This document shows positions 8,622 to 17,907 of a stretch of 64,000 nt of DNA, one piece after another. This stretch comes from CAZAOY01 sp964486925 (GTDB lineage: Bacteria; Bacillota; Clostridia; Oscillospirales; Ruminococcaceae), in assembly GCA_964486925.1 (NCBI GenBank), contig CAZAOY010000002.1, positions 1 through 64,000 of the forward strand, given 5' to 3'. A program made the translations under genes and the position numbers. The notes below the pieces were generated by a model. It was not told where the DNA came from, did no database searches, and saw nothing but the letters and a program-made list of their open reading frames with translations. Each line of letters opens with the position of its first letter. Positions within the stretch are counted from its first letter, which is position 1.

Positions 8622-10328
8622 ATGAGTAAAAAATCAATTATCAGTCTTATTCTAGCAGGACTGATGGCGGCATCAATGCTTTCTGGTTGTACAGGCGGAA
8701 ATTCCTCTACAGCTTCAAGCAGTACTACCGAATCTAGCAAAGAGGGTACCGAATCTAGCTCTGAAGCTACTGCAGGTGGTAAAAAGGATGACGTTTCAAC
8801 ACCGTATACCTTTAAGCATTATTTTAACTATGACTGGTGGACCATCAAAGAATGGAAAAAGGACGAAGCATCTAAGTTTTTGGCTGAGAAATTTAATGTT
8901 AACATTGAGTTTAGCAAGCCGGATGCTGACCCTGCGGCAAAGCTAAACCTTATGATCTCCTCTGGTGACCTTCCGGACGCTATCATGATGGATAGAAGCA
9001 CCGACCTTATCAAGCTTGCTCGTACAGGTCAGTTAGTACCTCTGGATGAGCTAAAGTATGAAGGCAACGATTACGATGCGAACATATTAACTACAACCCA
9101 AGAGCTACTTAAAACCGAAGGAACTCTTTATAGTATCCCTAACTGGGCAAGAAAAGGCCCTACAGGCGGTAATGATGGTTGGATCTACGACAAAGCTTTA
9201 TACGAAAAGGCTGGAAGCCCTAAGCTAGATACCTTTGAAGCTATCTATGATTATGTAACTAAGCTTAAGAATGAAGTTAAAAAGACCGATAAAGGCGCTG
9301 ATGTTATTCCGTTTATGACAGGTGAAACTGCTGACGGATTTAAGCTAATCAGAGGATTCTACCGTTCGTTCGGCGGAGCTAACCTTGCATACAACTGGTT
9401 TACACGTTATGAAGGCAAGCTACAGTTTGCATTCCGTGATCCTGTATACAAGCAAGCTACTATGGAGCTAAACAAATGGTATAGAGAAGGATTATTCTCT
9501 GAAACTCTATTTACCGATACTCCTGAACAAACCCTTGAAAAGCTAACCTCTGGACGTATTGGTATGTTATGGTACGACTTCTCACAAGACTCTGTTAACC
9601 GTTTCCGTCAGATCCTAAAAGAAGATAGCAAGGGCGCTGATGATTATATCGTTTTAACCGACCCTGTATATCCTCCTCAAAAGGATGCTAAAAAGGTTTA
9701 TGCCGATGAAAAACCTACTCCAGGCTGGAACGTAACAGTTATTACTAAAAAGGCTACAAACCCACAACGTATCTTTGATCTATACTCTTACTTCTTAACA
9801 AAAGAAGGCTCAATCAATATGATGTATGGACCACAAGGTCAGCTTTGGGACGAACTAGATGCTGAAGGTAACCCTGTCCTTAAGACTCCTGAATCTGAAC
9901 TTTCTTCTGATGAAAGAACAAGACTCGGTCTATGGAACTGGGCGATGCCTGGACATTCTGACAACGTTGATATGACTAAGTTTGCAGTTAATGCTGCTCA
10001 GCCTAAGGAAAAACAAGACTGGACAATATCTCTACAATCAGATGTATTTACTCCTATCATGTTTGTAACTGACGAATATGTAAACCTTGACCAGACTATC
10101 GATCCACAGGATGATATAGGTATCAAACGTCAATTAATCCTTGACACAATCAAGGCTGATTTCCCTAAGGTTATGATGGCTAAATCTGCTGATGAAGCTT
10201 CTGCTGCTTATGATAAGCTAGTTAAATTCTGTGACGATAACGGCATGGCTGATATCGAAGCTAAGTATGATGAGCTATATCAAGCTAACGTTAAGATCCA
10301 GGGTCAAACTGCTTTCCCTGATCATTAA
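8622..10328 (+). CDS. Extracellular solute-binding lipoprotein of a carbohydrate ABC transporter (LplA type)
   Basis: 568 aa. The signal peptide ends in a lipobox LSGC (residues 20-23), then a Ser/Thr/Glu-rich linker and a family 1 binding-protein fold. The length is that of the large LplA/YtcQ-type binding proteins that feed complex carbohydrates to two-permease importers. It should be anchored to the outer face of the membrane and bind an oligosaccharide, possibly a plant or host glycan. Codon use is smoother than in neighbours (many GCT, AAG, CTA), suggesting high expression. A terminator follows, so it forms its own transcript, apart from the permeases at 10745-12695. Confidence 0.92.
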   Translation: MSKKSIISLILAGLMAASMLSGCTGGNSSTASSSTTESSKEGTESSSEATAGGKKDDVSTPYTFKHYFNYDWWTIKEWKKDEASKFLAEKFNVNIEFSKPDADPAAKLNLMISSGDLPDAIMMDRSTDLIKLARTGQLVPLDELKYEGNDYDANILTTTQELLKTEGTLYSIPNWARKGPTGGNDGWIYDKALYEKAGSPKLDTFEAIYDYVTKLKNEVKKTDKGADVIPFMTGETADGFKLIRGFYRSFGGANLAYNWFTRYEGKLQFAFRDPVYKQATMELNKWYREGLFSETLFTDTPEQTLEKLTSGRIGMLWYDFSQDSVNRFRQILKEDSKGADDYIVLTDPVYPPQKDAKKVYADEKPTPGWNVTVITKKATNPQRIFDLYSYFLTKEGSINMMYGPQGQLWDELDAEGNPVLKTPESELSSDERTRLGLWNWAMPGHSDNVDMTKFAVNAAQPKEKQDWTISLQSDVFTPIMFVTDEYVNLDQTIDPQDDIGIKRQLILDTIKADFPKVMMAKSADEASAAYDKLVKFCDDNGMADIEAKYDELYQANVKIQGQTAFPDH

Positions 10329-10353
10329 TAGTTAAATTAGCTATATAAAAAAT

Positions 10354-10390
10354 AAAATACCCATGCCGACTGCGGCATGGGTATTTTTGT
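10354..10390 (+). terminator. Rho-independent terminator after the binding-protein gene
   Basis: ATACCCATGCCG (10357-10368) pairs with CGGCATGGGTAT (10373-10384) around ACTG, followed by TTTTGTT. Confidence 0.92.
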
Positions 10391-10735
10391 TATATAAAAC
10401 GAACATATGCAAAAATGCATATAATTAAGAGAAAAATATCAAAAAAATTATTAATTTATCGTAAAATCCTATTGACAAATTGCTATATATATGTTAAAAT
10501 TGTGTTACAAGTACAAAATACTGCATAAAATATAATGATATTAAATCTAATTTGCCAAGGGTGCATAAGAAGTTGCTTTGAATAGGTGTAAATTGATTTA
10601 TTCTGCTAAAGAGGTAGAGTGAACGTTGATTTATTAGTTATTATTATAGTTAACCTATACAGGTAGACTGGTTGTAAATTAAGTTTAATATGATGACATT
10701 TTTGTTGTATATGTAGTACCAAATAATTTTGAGAG
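10391..10735 (+). other. Intergenic region and leader of the permease operon
   Basis: It contains the promoter at 10472-10500 and a ~235-nt AT-rich leader. Nothing else is recognised in it. Confidence 0.5.
10472..10500 (+). promoter_or_regulatory. Extended -10 sigma-A promoter of the permease operon
   Basis: TTGACA (10472-10477), 17-nt spacer, TGTTAAAAT with TAAAAT at 10495-10500. Nearly the same as the promoter of the binding-protein gene, which suggests shared control. Confidence 0.85.
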
Positions 10736-10744
10736 GTGATGTTT

Positions 10745-11701
10745 TTGAGCAAGTCGTTACAAACAGGTTCAATAGGCAAAAAGGGGTTATTCCAAAGTTT
10801 ATTAGCGCAATGGGATCTTCAGCTACTGGTCATTCCGTCCATACTAGTAGTAATAGTTTTTAACTATATACCAATGTACGGGATATTGATGGCTTTCCAA
10901 GAGTTTAGGTTAGGGGATTTCCCCGGTGTTAGTGAATGGGTTGGATTTAAACAGTTTAACTACCTATTTAATGATCCATACTTTGGACGGGTTATGAGGA
11001 ATACCCTTGTAATCAGCGGACTAAAGCTACTGATTAACTTCCCAATTCCGATCTTCTTTGCTGTTATGGTAAATGAACTTCGTGGAAAGCATCTTAAAAA
11101 GAGTATTCAGACAATTAGCTACCTTCCTCACTTTATCTCGTGGGTTGTTGGTGCTACACTAATGTTTGACTTCCTATCTATCGATGGCGGAGCTATCAAT
11201 AGCATGTTAATGAACCTAAACCTAATAAGCAAACCAATAGGATTCTTCCAGACTGGGGAATACTTCTGGCCGTTAGCGGTATTTACCGACCTTTGGAAAG
11301 AGGTAGGTTGGAACGCAATAATCTTTATTGCCGCTATCACCGCTATAGATTATGAAATCTACGAAGCCGCCGATATTGACGGGGCAAGCAGATTTAAAAA
11401 GATGTGGTACATAACCGTTCAATCAATTAAACCGACAATTATCCTTCTTTTCATCTTTACCGTTGGGGGTATGCTAAACGCAAACTTTGACCAGATAATG
11501 ATGTTAACAAAACAGATGACAAACTCACTGCTGATGGAGTACGCTGACGTTATCGACACCTATGTATATCGTGTTGGTATAAGTCAAGGTCGTTTCTCCT
11601 TTGCGGCGGCGGCTGGTTTGTTTAAGGCGGTAATAAACTTTGGATTATTACTATTTGCTAACTGGGTAGCATCAAAATCCGGCGAATCCTCATTATTCTA
11701 A
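10745..11701 (+). CDS. Carbohydrate ABC transporter permease (LplB/UgpA type)
   Basis: 318 aa from TTG 10745, which lies 8 nt past the GAGG core of GAGAGGTGAT. GTG 10736 and ATG 10739 overlap that site and are less likely. Six transmembrane helices are expected. The EAA loop reads EAADIDGASRFKKMWYI (about residues 202-218), the contact for the ATPase subunit. It pairs with the permease 85 bp downstream and with the lipoprotein at 8622. No ATP-binding gene is nearby, so a shared MsmX-type ATPase encoded elsewhere is expected. Confidence 0.93.
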   Translation: MSKSLQTGSIGKKGLFQSLLAQWDLQLLVIPSILVVIVFNYIPMYGILMAFQEFRLGDFPGVSEWVGFKQFNYLFNDPYFGRVMRNTLVISGLKLLINFPIPIFFAVMVNELRGKHLKKSIQTISYLPHFISWVVGATLMFDFLSIDGGAINSMLMNLNLISKPIGFFQTGEYFWPLAVFTDLWKEVGWNAIIFIAAITAIDYEIYEAADIDGASRFKKMWYITVQSIKPTIILLFIFTVGGMLNANFDQIMMLTKQMTNSLLMEYADVIDTYVYRVGISQGRFSFAAAAGLFKAVINFGLLLFANWVASKSGESSLF

Positions 11702-11786
11702 GGTTATGGTCAACCTGTAGCCGATTATACTCATTAGTCATATTGGTTACTATTAAAAATATTAGTTTGCGAAAGGAAATTGTCAG

Positions 11787-12695
11787 ATGAAAAATAAGAA
11801 AATATTTAGTGACTATGTTATAGATATTCTTGTATTTGTTACAATGACTCTAGTAGTAGTTACTACACTATATCCATTTATTAACTCCTTAGCAATATCG
11901 TTAAATAATGCTGATGATACTGCAAAGGGTGGGATTACTCTATTTCCTCGTGTGTTTACACTAAGAAACTATGAATTAATCTTTAATAATCCTAAAATCT
12001 ATCAGGCTTACTTTATTACCGTTGCTCGTACCGTAGTGGGTACAGCATCAGGTCTATTGTTCACCTCGGTTTTAGCATTTGGGCTTTCACGCTCTAGGCT
12101 GGTTGGTAGGAAATTTTACACAATGCTATGTCTTATCCCTATGTACTTTGGTGGGGGGCTAATGCCAACCTACTTCCTAATCCGTTCTATGGGTCTTATG
12201 AACAACTTCCTAGTTTACATAATCCCTAGCTTAATCGGACTATGGAACATGATACTAATGCGCAGCTACTTTAGCAGCCTGCCTGAAGCACTTGAGGAAT
12301 CTGCAAGAATCGACGGGGCTAACTACTTTACTGTATTCTTTAAGATAATCTTCCCGTTATCTACTCCAATCGTTGCTACGGTTTGTCTATATATAGGGGT
12401 TATGCACTGGAATGACTGGTTTGTACCAAACATCTATATCTTTCAAGAAAACTTAAAACCAATGCAGTCAATCCTACTATCTATTATCTCTGAAGCTAAG
12501 TTTGCAGAGCAGATTGCCGCTAGTGCGGGTGGTTCTGTTGCTGACCTTGGTAACATCGGTAAGGGTAAACAGACCAACGTTCGTTCCATTACAATGGCAA
12601 CAATGATCATTACCATCCTACCGATCATCATGACCTATCCGTTCCTACAGCGTTACTTTATTAAGGGTATTATGATAGGTTCTGTTAAGGGTTAA
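11787..12695 (+). CDS. Carbohydrate ABC transporter permease (LplC type)
   Basis: 302 aa, six predicted transmembrane helices. The EAA loop is EALEESARIDGANYFTVFF (about residues 168-186). The C-terminus has the typical YPFLQRYFIKGIMIGSVKG ending of this subfamily. GAAAGG stands upstream of the ATG. It forms the second half of the heterodimeric membrane channel with the gene at 10745. A terminator follows. Confidence 0.94.
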   Translation: MKNKKIFSDYVIDILVFVTMTLVVVTTLYPFINSLAISLNNADDTAKGGITLFPRVFTLRNYELIFNNPKIYQAYFITVARTVVGTASGLLFTSVLAFGLSRSRLVGRKFYTMLCLIPMYFGGGLMPTYFLIRSMGLMNNFLVYIIPSLIGLWNMILMRSYFSSLPEALEESARIDGANYFTVFFKIIFPLSTPIVATVCLYIGVMHWNDWFVPNIYIFQENLKPMQSILLSIISEAKFAEQIAASAGGSVADLGNIGKGKQTNVRSITMATMIITILPIIMTYPFLQRYFIKGIMIGSVKG

Positions 12696-12727
12696 TCAAA
12701 GGATTACATATATTAATTCTGATAAAA

Positions 12728-12766
12728 CAAAAGCGGGTGAACAATGTTTGCCCGCTTTGTATTTAT
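12728..12766 (+). terminator. Terminator of the permease operon
   Basis: AAAGCGGG pairs with CCCGCTTT around a 13-nt loop, followed by GTATTTATTT. Confidence 0.8.
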
Positions 12767-12780
12767 TTAAGGTAATACCA

Positions 12781-12809
12781 TTGACAATCTATATTATTTT
12801 GTGTATAAT
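12781..12809 (+). promoter_or_regulatory. Consensus sigma-A promoter of the URO-D family gene
   Basis: A perfect TTGACA (12781-12786), 17-nt spacer and TATAAT (12804-12809). It starts just after the permease terminator. Confidence 0.88.
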
Positions 12810-12903
12810 TAAGCTATAGATGGTGGCATTGCGTATTAAAAAATATTGATTGCCCAGTTAATAGCCTGTTGTCGCCATGAAAACATAGTAAAAAGGGGAA
12901 ATT

Positions 12904-14148
12904 ATGAGTAGGTACATATTAAAAGAGGAAGAGGTAGCAGTACTAAGATCCCTTGCAAAGCAGTGCATGGATATAGCCGCACTACCAGAGCAGAAGCAGA
13001 CAAGGTTACTTTGGGAGAAGTTAAATGAGGGGGACATGCAGCGCCCGATGGTAGCGATAGACCAGCTGCCGTGGAACGAGATTAATGTAGAGGGTTGCCT
13101 TGACTGCGTTATTACCGATCCATACTGGAGGAATGTAGAGTGGGAGCTTCGTAGTACATTGCTAAGATGGAAGCTTTTTCCTGTAGATATGGTGGTAAAT
13201 CCGTATATTAAGCTAGAGCGTGTGCTGATAACCACGGGGTATGGTATCGTTGCCGACACCGAGATTTCGGTGAGTGATGAGCATAACAGCGTGGTAGGAC
13301 AGCTGTATCACGGTCAGATAGCTACCTTAGAGGATGTAGAAAAGATTAAAACTCCTACAGCGAAGGTAGACCATGAGGCAGAACAGATTGTAAAACAGCA
13401 AGCAGAGCAGATATTTAGCGGAATCGCACCTATACGGATGGGCGGAGTTAACCTCCATCTAGGGTTATGGGATTTTATCTCACAATGGGTAGGGGTTGAG
13501 GACTGCTACTTTAATATAGTAGATGACCCAGATTTAATGCACAGCATAATGGAGCGAACCACCAACGCAACCCTTAGCTATATCGATAACCTTAATGAGA
13601 TACAGGCGTTTGACCTATATTCAAATCTATGCCACTGCTCCTACACCTTTAACGGTAAGGAGGAGATAACCGAGCAGACGCAGGCGACCTCATATAATTC
13701 CTGGGCGTTTGGGTTAGCACAGCTCTTTACCTCGGTGTCACCACAGACCACCGCAGAGTTTGAGGTTCCGTACATGCAAAGGCTGTTTCCTAAGTTTAAG
13801 CATATCTACTACGGTTGTTGTGACCGTCTTGACGACCGCTTAGATATAATAATGCGAATGCCAAATATCAGAAAGATTTCCTGTAGCCCGTGGAGCGACC
13901 GCGATAACTTTGCGGCAAGGCTTCCAAAGGATATAATAATGTCCAACAAGCCAAGTCCTGCATTTTTAGTGCCAAACCCAATGAACTATGAGAATGTAAC
14001 CGATGACCTTATTAAGACCGCCAAAGCGGCAAAGGCGAACGGGGTGGGGCTTGAGTATATACTAAAGGATATCAGCACTATTCACTATCAGCCTGAGCGG
14101 TTAACAAACTGGGCAAAGGCGGCGATGGATGTTGTGAACAACTGGTAG
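12904..14148 (+). CDS. Uroporphyrinogen decarboxylase (URO-D) family protein
   Basis: 414 aa, a TIM-barrel of the URO-D/MtaA/CmuA superfamily. Supporting segments are GGVNLHLGLWDFISQWVG in the middle and HIYYGCCDRLDDRLDIIMRM (about residues 300-319), where metal-dependent methyltransferases carry a Cys or His. True HemE has different N-terminal arginine motifs, which I do not find, and no other haem gene is nearby. Members next to carbohydrate transporters are common in gut Clostridia and their substrate is not established. AAAGGGGAA precedes the ATG. Own promoter and terminator; the link with the importer is only by position. Confidence 0.8.
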   Translation: MSRYILKEEEVAVLRSLAKQCMDIAALPEQKQTRLLWEKLNEGDMQRPMVAIDQLPWNEINVEGCLDCVITDPYWRNVEWELRSTLLRWKLFPVDMVVNPYIKLERVLITTGYGIVADTEISVSDEHNSVVGQLYHGQIATLEDVEKIKTPTAKVDHEAEQIVKQQAEQIFSGIAPIRMGGVNLHLGLWDFISQWVGVEDCYFNIVDDPDLMHSIMERTTNATLSYIDNLNEIQAFDLYSNLCHCSYTFNGKEEITEQTQATSYNSWAFGLAQLFTSVSPQTTAEFEVPYMQRLFPKFKHIYYGCCDRLDDRLDIIMRMPNIRKISCSPWSDRDNFAARLPKDIIMSNKPSPAFLVPNPMNYENVTDDLIKTAKAAKANGVGLEYILKDISTIHYQPERLTNWAKAAMDVVNNW

Positions 14149-14274
14149 TTTGGCTATACCTAAAAAGTAAAGGTTATTAGGTGTATCGATAAAGCAATAC
14201 AAAACGAATAAAGATTGGAAAATTTATTGTAGACGAATATTTGAATTTAGCTATTTTACAGCGACGGAAAATGT

Positions 14275-14316
14275 AAAACGCACAGACTACGAGATGTTAG
14301 GTCTGTGCGTTTTTGG
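14275..14316 (+). terminator. Rho-independent terminator after the URO-D family gene
   Basis: A 13-bp stem AAAACGCACAGAC (14275-14287) pairs with GTCTGTGCGTTTT (14301-14313), followed by T residues. Confidence 0.9.
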
Positions 14317-14360
14317 TTTATTGTTATGTTGTAACTTTTAACTGAAATATGAAATTAGCC

Positions 14361-14389
14361 TTGCAATTAATTGCAGAATATGGTATACT
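14361..14389 (+). promoter_or_regulatory. Promoter of the XRE-cupin / acyl-CoA synthetase operon
   Basis: TTGCAA (14361-14366), 17-nt spacer, TGGTATACT with TATACT at 14384-14389. Transcription would start near 14396, downstream of a GTG at 14393, which rules that codon out as a start. Confidence 0.78.
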
Positions 14390-14449
14390 AAAGTGGTAAT
14401 AGGCAGTAGGGTCTATTGCCGTCTATTAATATATGAAAGGGATGGTTTT

Positions 14450-15001
14450 ATGCTTAACAACGAGATTAAAGAGCTAACCAATCGGATAAAGGAGCTTAGA
14501 GAGATCTGCGATTATTCGGTAGAGGATATTGCAAAAGAGCTTAGCATAACTAAAGAGCAGTATGAAGGATATGAGCAGAATGGGGATATCCCAATCAGTG
14601 TGATATATGAGCTTGCACATATACTGGGGGTTGATTTTACCGAGCTTGTTACAGGAAGCAGTGCGCATATCAACACCTATCAGGTGGTAAGAGCGGGCAA
14701 GGGTCATGATGTTGACCGTTTCCCAGGCTACAGCTTTTTGGATCTTGCTTATCGATTCTCAAACAAGATTATGCAGCCACTCTTAGTAACGCTAGAGCCT
14801 AGCGATAAAAAGCCACAGCTTGTAACACATAAGGGGCAGGAGTTTAATATGGTGTTAGAGGGCAGTGTTACCATCTACTTTGATGATAAAGAGTTAGTAT
14901 TAAATAACGGCGACTGTATCTATTTTGACCCAACCCATCCGCATGGACAACGTTGTGCGTCGGATAAAACCGCGCGCTTTTTAACCATGATTGCAGAGTA
15001 A
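14450..15001 (+). CDS. XRE-family regulator with C-terminal cupin domain
   Basis: 183 aa from ATG 14450, which follows AAAGGGATGG. The open frame extends to GTG 14393, but that lies before the predicted transcription start. Residues about 5-62 form the HTH (SVEDIAKELSITKEQYEGYE). Residues about 105-180 form a cupin barrel with HKGQEFNMVLEGSVTIYFD and FDPTHPHGQRC. Such proteins sense a small metabolite with the cupin part. A 12-nt gap to the acyl-CoA synthetase gene indicates an operon and a role in controlling it. Confidence 0.92.
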   Translation: MLNNEIKELTNRIKELREICDYSVEDIAKELSITKEQYEGYEQNGDIPISVIYELAHILGVDFTELVTGSSAHINTYQVVRAGKGHDVDRFPGYSFLDLAYRFSNKIMQPLLVTLEPSDKKPQLVTHKGQEFNMVLEGSVTIYFDDKELVLNNGDCIYFDPTHPHGQRCASDKTARFLTMIAE

Positions 15002-15013
15002 AGGAGATACAGC

Positions 15014-16666
15014 ATGATAGAGCGTTTTCTTCCTCGTACCGAGTTTACCGACTATGAGGATTTTAAGGATAATTATAAGGTAGAGATTCCCGAAAACTTT
15101 AACTTTGGGTTTGATATAGTAGATGAATGGGCAAAGCAGGATAAGGATAAGAAGGCCTTAGTTTGGTGCAACGACCACGGCGAGGAGCGAGAGTTTACCT
15201 TTAGTGAGATAAGTCTACTAAGCAACAAGGCGGCAAATATGTTTGCAGACATGGGGGTAAAGAAGGGGACGGTGGTAATGCTAATCCTTCGTCGCCGTTA
15301 TGAGTACTGGATCTGTGCTACAGCGCTTTGCAAGCTTGGGGCTATCCTAATCCCAGGGTCGCTACAGCTTACCAAAAAGGATATTGCCTATAGAGCAAAG
15401 GCCGCGGGGATTCATACCATCGTCTGCGTTCATGACGACTTTGTAATCTCGCAGGTAGAGCAGGCGAGGGATGAGGCTAGCGAGATAAAAAACTGCATGA
15501 TAGTTGCGGGAGAGAGGGATGGATTTATCCAGTTTGACAAAAAGCTAGCAGGCTACAGCGAGGAGTTTTCCCGTCCTACAGGAGCGGACGCTACTACTAA
15601 CGAGGATATAAGCCTAGTATACTTCACCTCCGGCACTACCGGTATGCCGAAGATGGTAGCGCATAACTTTACCCACCCGCTTGGCCATATCGTAACCGCA
15701 AAGTATTGGCAGAGGGTACAGCCGGACAAGCTTCATATGAGCGTTTCCGATTCAGGTTGGGCGAAGTTTGGTTGGGGTAAGATATACGGTCAGTGGATCT
15801 GCGGGGCGGTAATATTCTGTTACGACATGGATAAATTCGTGCCAAAGCTACTGCTTGAAAAGCTGGAGAAATATAAGGTAACCACCTTCTGCGCGCCTCC
15901 TACCATGTTTAGATTTATGCTACAGGAGGACGTTAAGAGCTATGACCTATCCTCCATTGAGCACTGCGGGATTGCGGGAGAGCCGCTAAACCCAGAGGTG
16001 TTTAAGCAGTGGCATAACCTTACAGGACTAAAGCTGACAGAAGGGTTTGGACAGAGCGAATCCTCTGTAATTATCGCAAACTTCCCATGGTTTGAACCAA
16101 TTCCCGGCTCAATGGGCAAGCCTTCACCGCTATACAACATAACCTTGATTAATTCAGACGGCGAGGAGTGCGAGGATGGTGAGGAAGGCGAGATTGTGGT
16201 AATGGATATCGATAAGTACATGCCGACAGGACTGTTCACCGAATACTTTAAGGATGAGGAGCTTACCCGCAAAAACCTACGTGGCAGATACTACAACACA
16301 GGGGATGTAGCATGGCGGGACAGTAACGGTTACTACTGGTTTGTAGGACGTAATGACGATGTTATCAAGTGTTCAGGCTACCGTATCGGCCCGTTTGAGG
16401 TTGAGAGCGCATTACTTGAGCATAAATCGGTGCTAGAGTGTGCAGTAACCGCCGCCCCTGACACTGTAAGAGGACAGGTTGTAAAGGCGACGGTGGTGTT
16501 AAAGGACGGCTATAGCTGCAGTCCGGAGCTAATAAAGGAGCTACAAACCCATGTTAAAAAGGTAACCGCGCCTTACAAATATCCACGGATAATTGAGTTT
16601 GTAACTGAACTTCCAAAGACTCTTGGCGGTAAGATAAAACGAGCGGAGATACGAAGCAAAAACTAA
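15014..16666 (+). CDS. AMP-binding acyl-CoA synthetase (medium-chain type)
   Basis: 550 aa. Conserved ANL-superfamily motifs in order: YFTSGTTGMPKMV (A3, about residues 200-212), EGFGQSE (A5, about 344-350), YYNTGDVAWRDSNGYYWFVGR (A7-A8, about 428-448) and GGKIKRAEIR (A10, catalytic Lys near the C-terminus). It activates a carboxylic acid to the acyl-adenylate and transfers it to CoA in the cytosol. The sequence is closest in style to AcsM-type medium-chain or aromatic acid ligases; the exact acid is unknown. AAGGAGA precedes the ATG. Confidence 0.92.
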   Translation: MIERFLPRTEFTDYEDFKDNYKVEIPENFNFGFDIVDEWAKQDKDKKALVWCNDHGEEREFTFSEISLLSNKAANMFADMGVKKGTVVMLILRRRYEYWICATALCKLGAILIPGSLQLTKKDIAYRAKAAGIHTIVCVHDDFVISQVEQARDEASEIKNCMIVAGERDGFIQFDKKLAGYSEEFSRPTGADATTNEDISLVYFTSGTTGMPKMVAHNFTHPLGHIVTAKYWQRVQPDKLHMSVSDSGWAKFGWGKIYGQWICGAVIFCYDMDKFVPKLLLEKLEKYKVTTFCAPPTMFRFMLQEDVKSYDLSSIEHCGIAGEPLNPEVFKQWHNLTGLKLTEGFGQSESSVIIANFPWFEPIPGSMGKPSPLYNITLINSDGEECEDGEEGEIVVMDIDKYMPTGLFTEYFKDEELTRKNLRGRYYNTGDVAWRDSNGYYWFVGRNDDVIKCSGYRIGPFEVESALLEHKSVLECAVTAAPDTVRGQVVKATVVLKDGYSCSPELIKELQTHVKKVTAPYKYPRIIEFVTELPKTLGGKIKRAEIRSKN

Positions 16667-16682
16667 GATAAAGACTGGATAT

Positions 16683-16736
16683 AAAAATGCACCATTAGAT
16701 GTTTGATTTAATCAACATTTAATGGTGCATTTTTTA
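16683..16736 (+). terminator. Terminator of the acyl-CoA synthetase operon
   Basis: AAAAATGCACCATTA (16683-16697) pairs with TAATGGTGCATTTTT and a T-tract follows. Confidence 0.9.
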
Positions 16737-16857
16737 TGTAGTTTTTGAGCTATTAATTCAGTATGCCTGTCCACCAAAAAGGTATAAGTTACCCTTTTAA
16801 GGTAGATACTAACCTTTGTAAACTCTTTAGTTTTAGTAAAATTTAATTTAAAGGATA

Positions 16858-17097
16858 CTACTGTTTGAGCTTTGAGTTAAAGTTATCAACAACCTCTTTA
16901 GAAAGGATCTCGATAAACTCATCCGGAGTTGGAACCTTTCCATCGGGGGATATTTTTTTGCGATATTCTATAGTTTCTGGGTCGTCATTGCTGTATGCGG
17001 CTTCGATAGCTTTTCTTATTCTGTCATACACAATTGCTTCGTTTACTCCTTCTTTTTGTGCTATCTGTTTGATTGCTTTGCTGTACTTGCGTTTCAT
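16858..17097 (-). CDS. Small protein resembling the Spo0A C-terminal (effector) domain
   Basis: 79 aa: an N-terminal helical block AIKQIAQKEGVNEAIVYDRI followed by RKAIEAAYSNDDPE and a C-terminal KVPTPDEFIEILSKEV. The pattern IAxKxGVxxxxVxxxIRxAIExA matches the last helices of the Spo0A DNA-binding domain, and small stand-alone proteins of this kind are frequent in Clostridia. There is no receiver domain. DNA binding is possible but unproven. The ATG at 17097 follows AAGGAGC on the minus strand. Confidence 0.55.
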   Translation of the reverse strand: MKRKYSKAIKQIAQKEGVNEAIVYDRIRKAIEAAYSNDDPETIEYRKKISPDGKVPTPDEFIEILSKEVVDNFNSKLKQ

Positions 17098-17272
17098 TGA
17101 TTGATTGCTCCTTACGTTGTTGTATTACCCAAATTTATGCACTAATATATTGCCTATATTTGGAGATAATACTAGTTTATCAAATACTTTATTGCATTTA
17201 ACCCATATTCGGGTAGAATGTATATTTTTTATTGTTACATTAGAAGTATCTATTATGAATTGGAGGGCTTGA

Positions 17273-17533
17273 ATGAATTATTCAGAAATTATTGTAATGC
17301 GTATAACCTCGTTATGCAGATCAAGAGATATTGCATATAATAAGCTAGCCACAATGAGTGGTCTTAATCAATCTACAATTGATAATATCGTTAGAGGAGT
17401 GACAAAAAATCCAAGAATTATCACACTTCATCATATTGCCATAGGTTTTAGCATGACAATTTCGGAATTTTTAGACTTTCAAGAGTTAAACGAGTATTCG
17501 TTTGACGATGACATAATGAATGACAGCGAATAG
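17273..17533 (+). CDS. Small XRE-family HTH protein
   Basis: 86 aa, nearly all a Cro/C1-type domain: AYNKLATMSGLNQSTIDNIV (about residues 21-40) is the HTH, followed by ITLHHIAIGFSMTISEFLDF and an acidic tail. GGAGGG precedes the ATG. Possible weak promoter TTGCAT (17192) and TAGAAT (17214) with ACCC/GGGT dyad symmetry between, which could be its own operator. No target is evident. Confidence 0.85.
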   Translation: MNYSEIIVMRITSLCRSRDIAYNKLATMSGLNQSTIDNIVRGVTKNPRIITLHHIAIGFSMTISEFLDFQELNEYSFDDDIMNDSE

Positions 17534-17615
17534 ATATTTTAACGCACAATCCATGTAGCGTTGCTACAGGAACTGAGTTTTGGGGTTTGCAGGGACGCTT
17601 TCTTTGCAAGCTCCT

Positions 17616-17861
17616 TTAATAATCAGTGGGTATCTCATCTGGTAAAGGTTCTCTAACATGTTTAACCATATCCTTTGAACAGGCTTTGAATCTAAAATAG
17701 TTCTGCTTGGCTTTAGCTAGGGTTAGCTTGTTGCAGTCGGAATACTCCTCTAGGTCATATACGCCATCATCCTCCCAAAAGCAGACGGGGCAGATGTAGT
17801 AATCTCCTGTAGGTTTTTGTAAGAAAGTTTTGTATCCGCAACATGGACAGTCGTATTTCAT
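17616..17861 (-). CDS. CPCC-family cysteine-rich protein
   Basis: 81 aa. It begins MKYDCPCCGYKTF and continues YYICPVCFWEDDGVYD, the paired CPxC zinc-ribbon-like motif of the CPCC domain. The C-terminus NYFRFKACSKDMVKHVREP is also typical. GGAGA precedes the ATG at 17861. Members are common next to toxin-immunity loci, but no toxin gene is visible here; function unknown. Confidence 0.85.
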   Translation of the reverse strand: MKYDCPCCGYKTFLQKPTGDYYICPVCFWEDDGVYDLEEYSDCNKLTLAKAKQNYFRFKACSKDMVKHVREPLPDEIPTDY

Positions 17862-17907
17862 TGTTATTCTCCATAATAGTATTTTATAGTTATAGCCGAT
17901 TAAGGTT

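Noticed and set aside
12904..14148. Calling the URO-D family gene hemE
   Set aside because: Key HemE N-terminal motifs were not found and no haem pathway genes are nearby.
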